Origin: JANQLU01 sp964434955
Lineage (GTDB): Bacteria > Planctomycetota > Planctomycetia > Pirellulales > Pirellulaceae
Length of the DNA stretch: 7,378 nucleotides
NCBI GenBank assembly: GCA_964434955.1
Contig: CAYSXI010000228.1
Location: 1-7,378, forward strand
Direction: 5' to 3'
Shown one piece after another: positions 6,705 to 7,378 of this stretch; position 1 is the stretch's first letter; each line of letters begins with the position of its first letter. Below the pieces are notes generated by a model. The model searched no databases, was not told the DNA's origin, and saw nothing but the letters and a program-made list of their open reading frames with translations. The translations under genes were made by a program, and so were the position numbers.

Positions 6705-6843
6705 CGAAACCTGATTCAATTAACGGCGCGCCACAGGCAGTAGCGATTCTTTGCCTTAAGCTGATAATCTACAGCCGGCGAGATCAAACCCTGTGGGTCG
6801 AAAATCCCTCCGAATCAATCAGCATATGTCCGTCGACTCGCCC

Positions 6844-6889
6844 TAGAGTGTAATCATATTGACACATTTGTCAATTTACACGAACTCTA
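6844..6889. promoter_or_regulatory. 46-nt interrupted palindrome (operator or RNA hairpin)
   Basis: Three nested arm pairs share one centre: ATTGACA (6858-6864) with TGTCAAT (6869-6875) around CATT; GTGTAA (6848-6853) with TTACAC (6876-6881); and TAGA (6844-6847) with TCTA (6886-6889). The left side carries a 4-nt insert TCAT and the right side a 4-nt insert GAAC. That gives 17 paired positions. No T-run follows on either strand, so it is not a normal terminator. It lies between the Lon gene's 3' end and the microprotein and overlaps a promoter-like sequence, which fits a repressor site best. Confidence 0.6.
6847..6874 (-). promoter_or_regulatory. possible promoter for the microprotein/DUF2752 pair
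   Basis: On the minus strand a perfect -35 hexamer TTGACA (6874-6869) is followed after 16 bp by TACACT (6852-6847), four of six against the -10 consensus. The -35 box is one arm of the palindrome. Transcription from here would give a leader of roughly 150 nt before the ATG at 6691. In the rest of 6692-6944 I see no convincing gene. Confidence 0.35.
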
Positions 6890-6915
6890 ATAGCCGAAAC
6901 GCACATAATCTTTCA

Positions 6916-6945
6916 CGAAATATTTATGATTCGCGAAATATTCGC
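6916..6945. repeat. short AT-rich direct repeat and dyad at the Lon gene's 3' end
   Basis: CGAAATATT occurs at 6916-6924 and again at 6934-6942, 18 bp apart. The second copy lies within a small dyad, GCGAA-ATA-TTCGC (6933-6945), whose last base belongs to the Lon stop codon. It lacks a T-run on the minus strand, so a terminator role is not supported. Confidence 0.45.
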
Positions 6946-7378
6946 TAGTCTCCTTCCGTGGTGGAGTGGATACGCTCGTCTTCGTCAACGTCGTCATCTC
7001 GTTCCACGGTCGAAGTCAACTGCCCGGGGCTAACAAGCGTTCGACGCCAGAATTCGTCAGCGCGTTCAACGGCTTTGGCAAGGACGGTGCCTTCGCCCGA
7101 TTCCCCGCCGATCGTCCCGGCCGGTACGCCCATTACGATTTCAATGGCTTCGCAAATGTTTTCAACCGCGTAGATGTGAAAACGGGATTCTGCACAGGCA
7201 TCGACCACATCCTGTCGAAGCATCAAATCGCCGGCGTTGGATTTCGGAATGATCACTCCCTGATCTCCGGTGAGGCCATCATGGTTACAGGCGTCGTAAA
7301 AGCCTTCGATTTTTTCATTGACTCCGCCAATAGCCTGAATCTGGCCGTGCTGGTCGATGGCGCCCGTCATCGAACGCG
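6945..7378 (-). CDS. Lon-family ATP-dependent protease, C-terminal part (cut by right edge)
   Basis: About 144 residues of the C-terminal proteolytic domain are visible, closest to the LonB/YcbZ-like (AAA_32) branch of Lon proteases rather than classical LonA. The segment starts in the conserved strand TGAIDQHGQIQAIGGVNEKI. The Lys of GGVNEK (codon 7313-7311) aligns with the catalytic Lys 722 of E. coli Lon. GLTGDQGVIIPKSN, the LMLRQDVVDA helix and FHIYAVENICEAIEIVMG followed by PAG are typical of this branch. The catalytic Ser, the substrate-binding part and the ATPase lie beyond the edge. The protein ends in an acidic, low-complexity tail (DDDVDEDE) that is probably disordered. The frame is open through 7378 and the internal ATG at 7370 is not the start. 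The stop is TAG (6947-6945). Confidence 0.93.
   Translation of the reverse strand, partial: RSMTGAIDQHGQIQAIGGVNEKIEGFYDACNHDGLTGDQGVIIPKSNAGDLMLRQDVVDACAESRFHIYAVENICEAIEIVMGVPAGTIGGESGEGTVLAKAVERADEFWRRTLVSPGQLTSTVERDDDVDEDERIHSTTEGD

Noticed and set aside
6784..6825. 13-codon minus-strand frame in the microprotein leader
   Set aside because: It has no Shine-Dalgarno sequence at a suitable distance, no runs of regulatory codons and no adjacent attenuator. It is too short to support.
6944..7173. Plus-strand frame opposite the Lon gene
   Set aside because: It is Ser/Arg/Thr-rich and is the shadow of the acidic tail and conserved C-terminus of Lon on the minus strand.

Overview
The window looks like chromosomal DNA from a planctomycete, most likely Pirellulales (Rhodopirellula/Pirellula-like). 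The strongest evidence is the 1026-residue exported protein at 822-3902. It joins a Pirellula/Verrucomicrobium-type 'membrane-bound dehydrogenase' propeller to HEAT-like helices and a C-terminal Pirellula-type cytochrome c domain, an architecture largely confined to Planctomycetota and Verrucomicrobiota. GTG/TTG starts with weak Shine-Dalgarno sequences, and mostly single genes or pairs rather than long operons, fit the same group.

Layout from left to right. The 5' part of recQ (minus strand) runs off the left edge. It is divergent from the large dehydrogenase/cytochrome gene, and the 188-bp gap between them holds three tandem copies of a 16-bp sequence next to a possible promoter. The large gene meets, stop codon to stop codon with no spare base, a minus-strand pair: a two-helix membrane protein (3903-4184), preceded in transcription by a short PSP1-domain protein with a six-cysteine tail (4194-4757). 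That pair is divergent from bioB (4900-5922, biotin synthase), which carries all the cluster ligands. bioB converges on a second minus-strand pair: a 45-residue membrane microprotein (6554-6691) with a strong ribosome binding site, then a DUF2752-type membrane protein (5979-6488). A 253-bp non-coding stretch (6692-6944) follows, with a long interrupted palindrome that overlaps a promoter-like sequence. The window ends in the C-terminal proteolytic domain of a Lon-family protease (minus strand, cut by the right edge).

The genes do not form one pathway: DNA repair (recQ), periplasmic redox (large gene), cofactor synthesis (bioB) and proteolysis (Lon) sit side by side. The less understood parts are the two small minus-strand pairs. 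Their most notable signals are the cysteine-rich PSP1 tail, the microprotein/DUF2752 pair with a terminator-shaped hairpin inside the DUF2752 reading frame, and the 46-nt palindrome upstream of the microprotein. No tRNA, rRNA, CRISPR array, insertion sequence or phage gene was seen.
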